NCBI GenBank assembly: GCA_002718595.1
Contig: PBFD01000002.1
Coordinates: forward strand, 357,442 to 410,750
Origin: Gemmatimonadota bacterium
Lineage (GTDB): Bacteria > Gemmatimonadota > Gemmatimonadetes > Longimicrobiales > Gaopeijiaceae
DNA: 53,309 nt
Direction of reading: 5' to 3'
Shown: one piece after another, positions 7,252 through 15,580 of the stretch
Numbering within the stretch: the stretch's first letter is position 1
Layout of the letters: every line of letters starts with the position of its first letter
Program-made: the position numbers and the translations under genes
The notes under the pieces: model-generated
Database searches by the model: none
What the model saw: the letters and a program-made list of their open reading frames with translations, nothing else
Told to the model about the DNA's origin: nothing

Positions 7252-9082
7252 ACAAGTTGGTGACATGGACAGCTCAGAAAGTTTCGAAAAGCAAAAGACA
7301 GGTCTTCGTTCACAGATGGTAGGTGGATTATCTGCAAGAGATGAAGGGCGTAACGTGAAGTTAGCGGGATGGGTCCATCGACGACGGGATCTTGGGGGCA
7401 TGGTATTTCTTGATGTCCGTGACAGGAGCGGCCTGGTACAAGTATCAGTTGGTCCCGAGTGGACCGATGAGATCTCATTGCAACTCGCACCAAAATTGGG
7501 GGCAGAAGATATAGTTGTGCTAGAAGGTCTGGTGTATCTTCGCCCTCAAGAAATGAAAAATATTGATATGGAAACTGGAGAGATTGAGATACGTGCTCTG
7601 AAATTAGAAAGACTTTCTAAAGCCGATACTCCTGCAATACCAGTTTATAGGAGTCCAGAGGATGAATTGCCATCAGAGGAATTACGTTTGCAGCATAGAA
7701 TTCTGGATCTCAGGAGGACAGACCTGCAACGTAACTTAGACCTTCGGCATCGATTAACTCTTGAGTGCCGAAATTATATGGATGATTTAGGATTCCTAGA
7801 AATAGAAACTCCGATTTTGACAAAGCCCACCCCGGAGGGAGCTAGGGACTATTTAGTTCCTAGTCGACTGCATCACGGCGAGTTTTATGCTCTTCCCCAA
7901 AGCCCTCAAATCTATAAACAACTATGCATGGTGGCTGGTTTCGATCGGTATTTTCAGATTGCTCGATGTTTTAGGGACGAAGATTTGAGGGCTGACAGAC
8001 AACCAGAGTTCACCCAGATCGACATAGAAGCGTCATTTGTCACTCCTGATGATATAATGAAGTGGGTAGAAGGGCTCATGGTCGCCCTATGTTCACATTT
8101 TCAGGATATCGAAGCACGGGCTCCTTTTGACAGAATTACTTATGCTGAAGCGATGGAACGTTTCGGTACTGATCGACCAGATTTGCGGTACTCAGTTGAA
8201 ATACAGGACTGGACTAGTGCGCTGGAAGACTGTGGTTCAAACATCCTAAAATCAGCCGTGGCTGAGGGTGGTAGGATACGTGGACTATTAGTGCCTGGAG
8301 GTTCCCAATTATCAAGGAAATATCTTGATCAACTGCAAGAAGATGTGAAGAAAGGGGGAGCTTCAGGTCTCTTGTGGGTCAAGAATACCCCAGCGGGAAT
8401 ATCAGGTCCGCTTTCTTCTCATTTGAAGGATGAGTCATGCGTGAAACTGGGTCTGAAACCAGGAGATATGGCTCTCGTCGCTGCTGGTGAAGACACTCTC
8501 ACTTCTCTTGCACTTTCGATAGCCCGTACATTCGTGATTGAAAAATTAGAAATAAAAGAAGAGAAGTTAAATGCTTGGCTCTGGGTCGTAGATTTTCCAA
8601 TTTTTGGATTGGGACCAAACGGAGAAATGTTGGCTAACCACCATCCGTTTGTGATGCCAGTGCAAGAAGACGCTGATTTTATGGAAGAGAGACCTGGGTC
8701 AGTGAGAGGCCTGGCTTACGACCTAGTGTATAATGGAGTAGAATTTGGATCGGGCAGTATTCGTAATCATGATTCTAACGTGCAGAGAACTATTTTAAGA
8801 ATTCTCGGTTTGAACGAGTCAGAAATTGACCAGAAATTCGGTTTCCTTTTGAATTCACTAGATGCTGGAGCTCCTCCTCACGGAGGAATTGCTCTGGGAG
8901 TGGATAGAATCGTTGCTGAATTCGTAGGTGCAACGAGCTTGAGAGATGTGATAGCTTTCCCTAAAACTACAGCAGCGAGAGGTTTGTTAGAGGGGTCACC
9001 GACATCCTTGCGAGACGACAGTCTTTCAGAACTAGGATTGACTCGGTCCTCTAAGAGTCACAGATCGCAGAACATGGAGTGA
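7244..9082 (+). CDS. aspS: Aspartyl-tRNA synthetase
   Basis: Charges tRNA-Asp with aspartate. It is the long bacterial type, about 612 residues. The N-terminal OB anticodon domain reads GWVHRRRDLGG, class II motif 2 is FQIARCFRDEDLRADRQPEF, a GAD insertion domain lies mid-protein, and motif 3 is GIALGVDRIVAEF. The Leu in RRRDLGG is the residue found in discriminating enzymes, where non-discriminating ones often have His; this reading is from family knowledge and is tentative. Several in-frame starts exist (7223, 7244, 7265); 7244 was chosen and the exact start is uncertain. It overlaps the end of the VanZ gene. Confidence 0.97.
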   Translation: MPRQVGDMDSSESFEKQKTGLRSQMVGGLSARDEGRNVKLAGWVHRRRDLGGMVFLDVRDRSGLVQVSVGPEWTDEISLQLAPKLGAEDIVVLEGLVYLRPQEMKNIDMETGEIEIRALKLERLSKADTPAIPVYRSPEDELPSEELRLQHRILDLRRTDLQRNLDLRHRLTLECRNYMDDLGFLEIETPILTKPTPEGARDYLVPSRLHHGEFYALPQSPQIYKQLCMVAGFDRYFQIARCFRDEDLRADRQPEFTQIDIEASFVTPDDIMKWVEGLMVALCSHFQDIEARAPFDRITYAEAMERFGTDRPDLRYSVEIQDWTSALEDCGSNILKSAVAEGGRIRGLLVPGGSQLSRKYLDQLQEDVKKGGASGLLWVKNTPAGISGPLSSHLKDESCVKLGLKPGDMALVAAGEDTLTSLALSIARTFVIEKLEIKEEKLNAWLWVVDFPIFGLGPNGEMLANHHPFVMPVQEDADFMEERPGSVRGLAYDLVYNGVEFGSGSIRNHDSNVQRTILRILGLNESEIDQKFGFLLNSLDAGAPPHGGIALGVDRIVAEFVGATSLRDVIAFPKTTAARGLLEGSPTSLRDDSLSELGLTRSSKSHRSQNME

Positions 9083-9090
9083 TAAAAACA

Positions 9091-10083
9091 ATGACGTCTG
9101 TGATAGGTGATTCGGCGCAGCACAAACTAGACGCCGAAGGGATAGATCCATTGCTTTTCACGGGCGTTAATGACTCGAATTTACATAGGATTTCCAGTCT
9201 TTTTAAAGTTCAGTTAGCTCTGCGAGGAGATCAGCTCGTCATATCTGGCAAACTAAGTGCGGTGGAGGATGCGATTCCTTTGCTCGAACACTTAATAGAG
9301 CTTGCTCGTCTTAGAAAGTCATTCACCGCTGGAGATATACCACGCTTGGCAGAGGATCTTCTGGCAAATGGAGTTGTATCTCAGGATTCAGTAATGAATG
9401 AAAGAAGGATAGCGCTTCCTGGATCTGGAAAAATAATAAGGCCTAAATCTAGAGGGCAGGAAAAATATTTAGAAGCCATACTTAATAGTGATGTGGTTGT
9501 AGGCATAGGACCAGCAGGCACCGGAAAAACTTACCTGGCAGTTGCTTCAGCAGTGGATTGCCTATATAAAAAGCGAGTTGAGAGGATAATCCTGGCACGC
9601 CCGGCTGTCGAAGCAGGAGAAAGTTTAGGGTTCCTTCCCGGAGACCTTCAGGATAAGGTCGACCCATACCTCAGACCCCTATATGACGCTCTGGAGGATA
9701 TGATGCCTTCGGAAAGAGTTCGCAGGGCTATACAGGATAGGGTTATAGAGATTGCTCCGCTTGCCTATATGAGAGGCAGAACCTTGTCTGATGCCTTCGT
9801 AATACTTGATGAAGCACAAAATTCTACTAAGGCTCAAATGAAGATGTTTCTCACCCGGCTGGGCTTGAATTCGCAAGTAGTGATTACTGGGGACAAGACC
9901 CAAATCGACTTATCCAATAAAGACCAGTCCGGGTTGATCCAAATAGAAAGTGTTTTGCGAGATATAGAGGGGATAGAGATGGTGTATCTTGATGAGGCTG
10001 ATGTCATCAGGCACAGGTTAGTTAAGGACATCATCGGTGCTTACGAAAAGATCGATTCTAAGGTGGAGACGGAAAAATCGTGA
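9091..10083 (+). CDS. phoH: PhoH-family ATPase
   Basis: A cytosolic PhoH-like P-loop protein of 330 residues. It has an N-terminal nucleic-acid-binding region (about 15-80), then Walker A in GIGPAGTGKTYLAV, Walker B in AFVILDEAQN and sensor segment VVITGDKTQIDL. PhoH proteins are linked to RNA metabolism. The order phoH, 7TM-HD protein, ybeY seen here recurs in many bacteria and ties it to ribosome and RNA quality control. ATG 9091 is favoured, with GGAG 11 bases upstream; a GTG at 9079 overlapping the aspS stop is possible. Confidence 0.95.
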   Translation: MTSVIGDSAQHKLDAEGIDPLLFTGVNDSNLHRISSLFKVQLALRGDQLVISGKLSAVEDAIPLLEHLIELARLRKSFTAGDIPRLAEDLLANGVVSQDSVMNERRIALPGSGKIIRPKSRGQEKYLEAILNSDVVVGIGPAGTGKTYLAVASAVDCLYKKRVERIILARPAVEAGESLGFLPGDLQDKVDPYLRPLYDALEDMMPSERVRRAIQDRVIEIAPLAYMRGRTLSDAFVILDEAQNSTKAQMKMFLTRLGLNSQVVITGDKTQIDLSNKDQSGLIQIESVLRDIEGIEMVYLDEADVIRHRLVKDIIGAYEKIDSKVETEKS

Positions 10084-12365
10084 ATGGGCCACCTATCAAT
10101 GGCAAGGGTGAGATCGGGAGCGATTCTAGTGTTCCATTGTCTCAGAAATTTATATTTCATGGTTTCAGGATCCTACTTGTTGTAGTACTGGTGGGTTTTG
10201 TAATTGCACTGTTCCCTCCGAAAGGCCCCCCAGTATTGGGTTCTTATTTTGAAGGCCTGGTGCTTTCAGATCCTGTCATAGCGGAAATCTCTTTTACGGT
10301 CCCGAAATCTGCATCAGAGCTTCAGCGAGACAGGAGTGATGCAGCGGCGGGGGTTCCTCCCACCTTCAGGTATCGTCCAGAGGCCACTGATTCAATGAGA
10401 TTGAGCTTGAATCGATTTTTCGATCAGTTGGATTCTTTGGCATATCTCGGAGACGAAGGGGTCCTGAGGGTTTTTCTTCTGGACCAGTCTCTCAATGCAA
10501 GTACTGAACAAGCTTCCTCGCTATTAGATATTGAGACAAGAAGGCTGTTGAGAGAAAATGCTCTGCTCGGTGCGCAAGAATATGCTCTGCAAGGGATAGT
10601 TGATGCAGGTCAGGCAAGAGAGTTAAACACTGATAGAGTCCTAATACAAGATCCTGGAATCGAAGACCGACGTTCGATTTCAAGTGAGGGGATTCTCATA
10701 GGGGGCGATTTTCATTCCCGAGTTGCAGATAAAATAGCTGGGGAAAGTTCGGAGTTAAGGGAATTCCTCAGGTTAGTGATGATAAGAAATACTATTTATT
10801 CCCTTGTGTTTGACGCAGTAGTTACTGAAGCAGATAGAGAACAAGCCAGACAAGCCGTTCCTCAAATAAAGGGTAACGTTGTTGAGCAGGAGGCTATCGT
10901 CCGTGCGAATGAGCCTATCACTACAGAGGATTTAGAGCGATTAACGGCATATGGGAATGAGCTGAGGCGAATAGAATTCTTAGAAGAGTCTGGCTTGCAG
11001 CTTAGGTTAATTCTGGGTGCTTTTCTGATGAGTTTGACAATAATCGGAATTTTTAGCGTCCTGTTACATTTGGTGCGTCCAGCTATTTATGCATCCATGC
11101 GATCGTTGCTACTACTTTCTGGACTGGTCATGATCTATTTTCTAGTCGCTAGGATCGTAGGTGCTTATGGACTGCCAGTGGAATTACTGCCGATAAGTTT
11201 CGTCATACTTCCCGTAGCAGTGCTTTGGGACTCTAGATTCGCGTTACTGTTGGGTTTTGTGATGACCTTTTTGACAGTTGCCCAGCCTCCATTCTATGCA
11301 TCCTCTCAAGTTCTTTTTCTCACTATGGTGGGTGCTGGTACTGCGGCCCTGAGTGTCCGAGTACTTCGGCGCAGGGCGCAGACTTTGGTTTTTGCAACAG
11401 TTATTTCAGCGGGGTATGCGATTGTCTTGTTAGCGCTGACCTTTTTAGAGCAAAAAACACTTTCTGATCTCATGACTTCTGCTATGTGGACTACACTAAA
11501 TGCTTTTCTTAGTGCCTTCGTAGCCATGGGTTTGGTTACAATGTTTGAATGGTTTACTGGAATTACCACCGATCAAACTTTATTAGAGTGGGCAGATCCG
11601 AATAGGCCTCTCTTGAGAAGACTTTCCCAAGAGGCTCCAGGGACTTATGCACACTCTGTCAATGCTGCAAACCTGGGGGAAAGTGCCGCAAATGCCATTG
11701 GAGCTCACGGTCTTTTGGTTAGAATAGGAATGTACTACCATGACGCTGGCAAGGTTCTCAAGCCTCAGTATTTCATTGAGAACCAACCAGAAGGTTTGAA
11801 CCCACATGATTCATTGGACCCGGTGTTATCCGCTGCAATTGTCAAAGAACATGTAACCGAAGGTTCGCGCTTAGCCAAAGAATCAAATCTTCCTGTTGTC
11901 ATTCAGGATTTTATAACTGAGCACCACGGGACCCAATTTATTTCCATCTTCTACAACCAAGCAATTGAGCGAAATGGTAAAGAGAAAGTAACAAAGCAAG
12001 ATTTTACGTATCCTGGTCCCAAACCACAGTCCAAAGAGACCGCCATTGCTATGATGGCTGATTCGATTGAATCAGCGACTCGAGTCTTACAAGAGCCCAA
12101 TGCTAAACGCTTAAAAAATCTGGTAGAGAAAATAATCCAAAATAAACAGGAGGAAGGCCAGCTAGACGAGTCACCTCTGACTTTGGCTGAAATAACAATT
12201 TTGAAGGAAGCTTTCGCTAATTCTTTGGCGAGTATTCACCATCAGCGAATAGAGTATCCAACTAGTAAGCATCTGACCAAATCACCACAAAAAACAGCAG
12301 GGACAGAACCGATAAAAATAAAGGATAAAGAGCAGATAGAGTTAGAGGATATGAGCCAGGAGTAG
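10080..12365 (+). CDS. pgpH: 7TM-HD phosphodiesterase (PgpH/YqfF type)
   Basis: A 761-residue membrane protein of the 7TM-HD family, whose studied members hydrolyse cyclic di-AMP. One N-terminal helix (about residues 25-45) leads to a large extracellular region. A block of six to seven membrane helices follows (about 315-500) and then a cytosolic HD domain with YYHDAGKVLKP and ITEHHGTQ as metal ligands. The tail is charged. It starts with GTG in a 4-bp overlap with the phoH stop, indicating translational coupling. Nucleotide specificity cannot be read from the sequence. Confidence 0.93.
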   Translation: MNGPPINGKGEIGSDSSVPLSQKFIFHGFRILLVVVLVGFVIALFPPKGPPVLGSYFEGLVLSDPVIAEISFTVPKSASELQRDRSDAAAGVPPTFRYRPEATDSMRLSLNRFFDQLDSLAYLGDEGVLRVFLLDQSLNASTEQASSLLDIETRRLLRENALLGAQEYALQGIVDAGQARELNTDRVLIQDPGIEDRRSISSEGILIGGDFHSRVADKIAGESSELREFLRLVMIRNTIYSLVFDAVVTEADREQARQAVPQIKGNVVEQEAIVRANEPITTEDLERLTAYGNELRRIEFLEESGLQLRLILGAFLMSLTIIGIFSVLLHLVRPAIYASMRSLLLLSGLVMIYFLVARIVGAYGLPVELLPISFVILPVAVLWDSRFALLLGFVMTFLTVAQPPFYASSQVLFLTMVGAGTAALSVRVLRRRAQTLVFATVISAGYAIVLLALTFLEQKTLSDLMTSAMWTTLNAFLSAFVAMGLVTMFEWFTGITTDQTLLEWADPNRPLLRRLSQEAPGTYAHSVNAANLGESAANAIGAHGLLVRIGMYYHDAGKVLKPQYFIENQPEGLNPHDSLDPVLSAAIVKEHVTEGSRLAKESNLPVVIQDFITEHHGTQFISIFYNQAIERNGKEKVTKQDFTYPGPKPQSKETAIAMMADSIESATRVLQEPNAKRLKNLVEKIIQNKQEEGQLDESPLTLAEITILKEAFANSLASIHHQRIEYPTSKHLTKSPQKTAGTEPIKIKDKEQIELEDMSQE

Positions 12366-12373
12366 GAATAGAT

Positions 12374-12817
12374 TTGAGAGTAAAACTATCGACGGCGACT
12401 TTTGGAAAAGAAGTAGAAGAACTGTTAGAGAACGCGGTTATCTTTACCTGCTCTCATGAGGGTACGGAGGATGGAGAGATATCGTTAGCACTTCTTGAGG
12501 ACAGTGCAATACAAGAATTGAACTTGCTTTATTTGAGTGTAAACAAACCTACCGATGTAATAGCTTTTGCGTTGTATGGTCCAGGGGAACCAGTAGTGGG
12601 GGACATTTATATCGGTTATCAACAAGCTCAGGCACAATCTTCTGAACGAACAATTCCTCTAGAAGTAGAACTTGTACGTTTGGCGATTCATGGTACTCTT
12701 CATGTGTTGGGATATGATCATCCTGAATCGAATGAGCGCTTAACAAGCGACATGTTTTTGTTGCAAGAAAGCTTATTGCAGGACTTTATCGAAAACAACA
12801 TTTCCAATGCAAGTTGA
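12374..12817 (+). CDS. ybeY: Endoribonuclease YbeY
   Basis: A zinc metalloprotein needed for 16S rRNA 3'-end maturation and ribosome quality control. The 147-residue protein has the diagnostic zinc motif HGTLHVLGYDH near residues 111-121 and the family strand PVVGDIYIG before it. The start is a TTG 8 bp after the previous stop with AGGAATAG upstream; the N-terminal MRVKLS is reasonable for the family. It lies between pgpH and mgtE in a tightly spaced operon. Confidence 0.94.
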   Translation: MRVKLSTATFGKEVEELLENAVIFTCSHEGTEDGEISLALLEDSAIQELNLLYLSVNKPTDVIAFALYGPGEPVVGDIYIGYQQAQAQSSERTIPLEVELVRLAIHGTLHVLGYDHPESNERLTSDMFLLQESLLQDFIENNISNAS

Positions 12818-12832
12818 TACGAAGAGAAATCA

Positions 12833-14209
12833 ATGGAAAAGATCACAACTATGCAAAGGCAGGACACAAAACGAGTAAGAGCACGTCTTGCCAACCTGCT
12901 ACAGAAAAATGATTTAGTCGCATTGGAAGTTTTCTTAGAAGGTCTTCATCCCTCTGACATCGCAGATGTAATTGAGGCTTTGGATCGAAAAACAGGTGTC
13001 AAATTGCTTAGGACTCTTCCTTCGGTCCTAGCTTCGGAAACTTTAACAGAGGTTGAAGAAGGTGAGGTCCGTTCTAGCTTATTTTCTTCGTTAGACCCAG
13101 AAGAGGCGGCAGATTTTCTGGAGAAGTTGTCAGATGATGACGCTGCAGATTTGTTAGGAGAATTAACCTCTAGCCGTCAAGATAAGATTCTTGCCGAAAT
13201 GTCTAATCAAGAAGCCATTGAGATAAAGGATCTTCTTAAATACGAAGAGGATACGGCTGGGAGTATAATGACAACCTCTTTGGTTTCGATTGACGGAACT
13301 GTCACCGCAGGAGAGGCGATAGAGGTTGTTCGAAAGAAGGGTAGAGAAGTTGAAAACTTTTATACTGTTTTCGTTGTTGATAACCAAAATACTCTATTAG
13401 GTACTGTTCCTCTAGATGATTTGCTACTGGCTGAAGTTGATGAATCCGTTGAGAATCTCGTGGAACCAATTGTAGCCTCAGTCTTGCCGAGTTCTGATCA
13501 AGAAGATGTTGGGCGTCTTATTTCCCGTTACAATCTGGTGTCTATACCTGTCGTGACCAATGAAGGGATTTTGTTGGGTCGAATCACTTTTGATGACGTA
13601 ATCGATGTGATTGAATCAGAGACAACAGAAGATCTTTTCCTCTTCTCAGGGTTATCGGATGACGAAGACATCAAGGGGGGCCCCCTGGAAACTGTACAGG
13701 CAAGACTCCCTTGGCTTTTTCTCAATACGATGACTGCTAGCCTGGCAGCTACCGTCGTTTGGTGGTTCAGGGATGAGATTGCATCGGCAACCTTGTTGGC
13801 TGTAGTCATGCCAGTAGTGGCTGGTCTTGGAGGAAATGCTGGACAACAGGCACTAGCTGTTACGGTCAGGAGCCTAGCAACTGGTTCAGGGCCACTCGAA
13901 ACTAAAGAGCCTCGCGTTCGTAAAGAGCTTGTGGTGGCTTTCGTTAACGGTGCTGCCGTTGCTTTGGTGGTTTCAGCAGCGGCTTCCATTCTGGCTATAG
14001 GTATGGGAGTTAGCGTGCGTCTAGGAGTGGTGGTGCTATTAGCTATGTGGGGCAACATAGCGATGGCAGGATTTGCTGGATCTTTCATTCCAACGTTTCT
14101 GGAAAAACAGGGATATGATCCAGCCGTTGCATCTACGGTTTTTCTAACAGCGCTAACTGATTTGACTGGTTTTCTACTCCTACTAGGGATTGCTGACCTG
14201 ATGCTTTAA
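12833..14209 (+). CDS. mgtE: Magnesium transporter MgtE
   Basis: A 458-residue Mg2+ channel of the inner membrane. The N-terminal superhelical MgtE_N domain (about 15-130) contains LHPSDIADVIE and DPEEAADFLEKLSDDDAADL. Two CBS domains follow (about 135-260), then five membrane helices with the pore signature PVVAGLGGNAGQQALAVTVRSLA split across helices. Magnesium bound by the acidic N and CBS domains normally closes the channel. Only 15 bp separate it from ybeY, so there is no room for a magnesium riboswitch leader of its own. Confidence 0.96.
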   Translation: MEKITTMQRQDTKRVRARLANLLQKNDLVALEVFLEGLHPSDIADVIEALDRKTGVKLLRTLPSVLASETLTEVEEGEVRSSLFSSLDPEEAADFLEKLSDDDAADLLGELTSSRQDKILAEMSNQEAIEIKDLLKYEEDTAGSIMTTSLVSIDGTVTAGEAIEVVRKKGREVENFYTVFVVDNQNTLLGTVPLDDLLLAEVDESVENLVEPIVASVLPSSDQEDVGRLISRYNLVSIPVVTNEGILLGRITFDDVIDVIESETTEDLFLFSGLSDDEDIKGGPLETVQARLPWLFLNTMTASLAATVVWWFRDEIASATLLAVVMPVVAGLGGNAGQQALAVTVRSLATGSGPLETKEPRVRKELVVAFVNGAAVALVVSAAASILAIGMGVSVRLGVVVLLAMWGNIAMAGFAGSFIPTFLEKQGYDPAVASTVFLTALTDLTGFLLLLGIADLML

Positions 14210-14244
14210 GACTCGAAAATCACAAGGTCAAGTTTTGTTTATGA

Positions 14245-14433
14245 AAACTGGCCAAAAGAATACGTGAAGAAGTGTGCAGAAGGCTTTACAAGAATATATG
14301 GGGAAATCTAGAGGTCGTATCGGCGTTAAATTCTGGAATAGAAAAAATTGATTCTGGAGAAGCAACAGTTTATTCAGTGGTTGAAACGATAATTGACGAA
14401 ATAAAGACGCATGGGCAAGGAAATATCGAATGA
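14245..14433 (+). pseudogene. Degraded C-terminal remnant of a MeaB/ArgK-type GTPase
   Basis: Between mgtE and the B12-binding gene a frame is open from just after TGA 14242-14244 to TGA 14431-14433. Its 62 codons encode a helical tail with RIREEVCRRLYKNIWG, IEKIDSGEATVYSVVETI and a final EIKTHG. This resembles the C-terminal helices of MeaB, the GTPase chaperone of methylmalonyl-CoA mutase that often sits beside the mutase. The stop overlaps the next ATG by the ATGA pattern of an old operon junction. No ATG and no G-domain remain. A real 53-residue gene from GTG 14272 is the alternative. Confidence 0.45.
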
Positions 14434-14858
14434 GTAAAAGTCGGACAAGGATTCGAGTTTTGGTAGCCAAGGCTGGTTTGGACGGGCATGACAGAGGAGC
14501 TATGGTGATAGCCGCATCGTTTCGAGATGCCGGATTTGAAGTCGTCTATACGGGTTTACATCAGACTCCAGAAATGATAGTTGCGGCGGCTATTCAAGAG
14601 GATGTAGACGTGGTTGCCTTGTCCATACTTTCTGGTTCTCATATGACCATGTTTCCAAGAATTTTGTCACTTTTAAACGAAGAGGGTGCTGGTCATGTAT
14701 TGGTTACCGGAGGTGGTATTATTCCAGAGGCGGATATGGTTTCGTTGCAGGAAATGGGAGTGGGCCGGCTATTTGGTCCAGGTACTTTGAGTAGAGAAGT
14801 TATTGATTATGTCAGGAATTGGCATGGTGAACAGGGGCTGTCAAACGAAAATCTCTAA
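14430..14858 (+). CDS. Cobalamin-binding small subunit of methylmalonyl-CoA mutase type
   Basis: A 142-residue stand-alone B12-binding domain, matching the C-terminal domain of acyl-CoA mutases. The cobalt-ligand motif DxHxxG is present as GLDGHDRGA near residues 18-26. SILSGSH and VTGGGIIP follow, as in the lower-ligand fold. In two-gene mutases this part pairs with a separate catalytic subunit, which is not in the window. The 4-bp overlap with the MeaB-like remnant suggests the pair was once translated together. Whether the substrate is methylmalonyl-CoA or another acyl-CoA is not decidable from this subunit. Confidence 0.92.
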   Translation: MSKSRTRIRVLVAKAGLDGHDRGAMVIAASFRDAGFEVVYTGLHQTPEMIVAAAIQEDVDVVALSILSGSHMTMFPRILSLLNEEGAGHVLVTGGGIIPEADMVSLQEMGVGRLFGPGTLSREVIDYVRNWHGEQGLSNENL

Positions 14859-14909
14859 AGGAAGAGACCAGCTTATCTCAGTGGAAAAATGGGGTCTTAA
14901 GATGATAAT

Positions 14910-15098
14910 ATGAAGCTTAATAATAGAGAATTTTTGAACTGGAAAACCAGACTGTTTGTTATAGGCTCGTCCCTGGCTTTGGGTGGAATGTTTCTAGAAA
15001 AATCGTGGTTATCACTTACGGCTCTGTTTGTCTTAACGATTGGTTATGGGGTAGGGTACTACCGTTATGAGTATCGACATCGTCGTGAAGATCAGTAG
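14910..15098 (+). CDS. Small two-helix membrane protein, unknown function
   Basis: An open frame of 62 codons predicts a protein with two hydrophobic segments (about 13-28 and 33-50) joined by a short polar turn. The tail is basic (YRYEYRHRREDQ), so both ends should be cytoplasmic. No family is recognised. The ribosome-binding site is weak. It follows the B12-binding gene by 51 bp on the same strand. It could be real or chance; the well-formed helices and positive-inside tail favour a real gene. Confidence 0.5.
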   Translation: MKLNNREFLNWKTRLFVIGSSLALGGMFLEKSWLSLTALFVLTIGYGVGYYRYEYRHRREDQ

Positions 15099-15232
15099 AG
15101 TATTTGATCTGTGACTTCGGAGTGTTCTGTAGGCTTCCTATCGCCGTGGTATCAAACCTTGGTTAGATTTATTACGACAGTCGGAGAAAAAATGTTTGTT
15201 GGCCTTTTTTTAATTGAAAGTATGGTGGTGAC

Positions 15233-15247
15233 TGAGTTGTAAACTCA
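15233..15247 (+). other. Short perfect inverted repeat
   Basis: TGAGTT-GTA-AACTCA forms a 6-bp stem with a 3-base loop. No T-run follows directly, so it is not a classical terminator. It abuts the first copy of the 14-bp repeat. Confidence 0.4.
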
Positions 15248-15260
15248 AGCCAATTATGGC
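15247..15260 (+). repeat. 14-bp repeated element, copy 1
   Basis: AAGCCAATTATGGC contains the inverted arms GCCA and TGGC around ATTA. An identical copy lies 146 bp downstream. The arms and duplication suggest a protein-binding site. Confidence 0.55.
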
Positions 15261-15392
15261 TTAATTTAGTTAAAAATATTTTTTAAATAGCTTTGAGTTG
15301 AATGGCGTTGGTCAGCTCCAGAGACGTGAAATTCAAGGCGCGAGATTGTTATTAAACATCAGTGGATAAAATACAGCTTTCAGTAGGGGATA

Positions 15393-15406
15393 AAGCCAAT
15401 TATGGC
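15393..15406 (+). repeat. 14-bp repeated element, copy 2
   Basis: Identical to the copy at 15247-15260. It ends 22 bp upstream of TATAAC (15429-15434), a possible -10 element for rng, so it sits about where a -35 region or operator would be. No clear -35 hexamer is visible. Confidence 0.55.
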
Positions 15407-15580
15407 ACATTTTCCTTTACTGTTGTGCTATAACAGGAAAGCTTGATTGGTCTTTAGTTCGTTAATCGGGCCTTGCTCATGGTCGGTTCCGTTCTTTGAA
15501 AATAAAAAATTCAAGGACTGGTTTCGAGATAGGCTAGGCGCACGACGGATGGTCATGAAGAGCTTCCAGGAGAGAGAGAA

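Larger units (their letters stand above)
15099..15580 (+). other. 482-bp gene-free region upstream of rng
   Basis: No protein-like frame or recognised RNA family is seen here. It holds a small perfect hairpin (15233-15247), two copies of a 14-bp element (15247-15260 and 15393-15406), an AT-rich stretch around 15260-15295 and a TATAAC that could be a -10 element (15429-15434). It is the longest gene-free stretch in the window. Its position before an RNase E/G gene fits a long regulatory leader, since rne in enterobacteria is autoregulated through its leader, but that is inference. Confidence 0.55.

Noticed and set aside
12818-12832. Possible magnesium riboswitch before mgtE
   Set aside because: Only 15 bp separate ybeY and mgtE, too short for an M-box.
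13674-13686. Perfect G/C palindrome (six G then five C) inside mgtE
   Set aside because: It encodes Lys-Gly-Gly-Pro-Leu in frame in a well-conserved gene, so it is a coding coincidence.
13528-14088. Long open frame (186 codons) antisense to mgtE
   Set aside because: It is low in complexity, rich in Ala, Thr and Ser, and mirrors the mgtE codons; no family features or ribosome site.
15403-15420. TGGCAC near the second 14-bp repeat as a sigma54 -24 element
   Set aside because: No GC-containing -12 element follows at the right distance.
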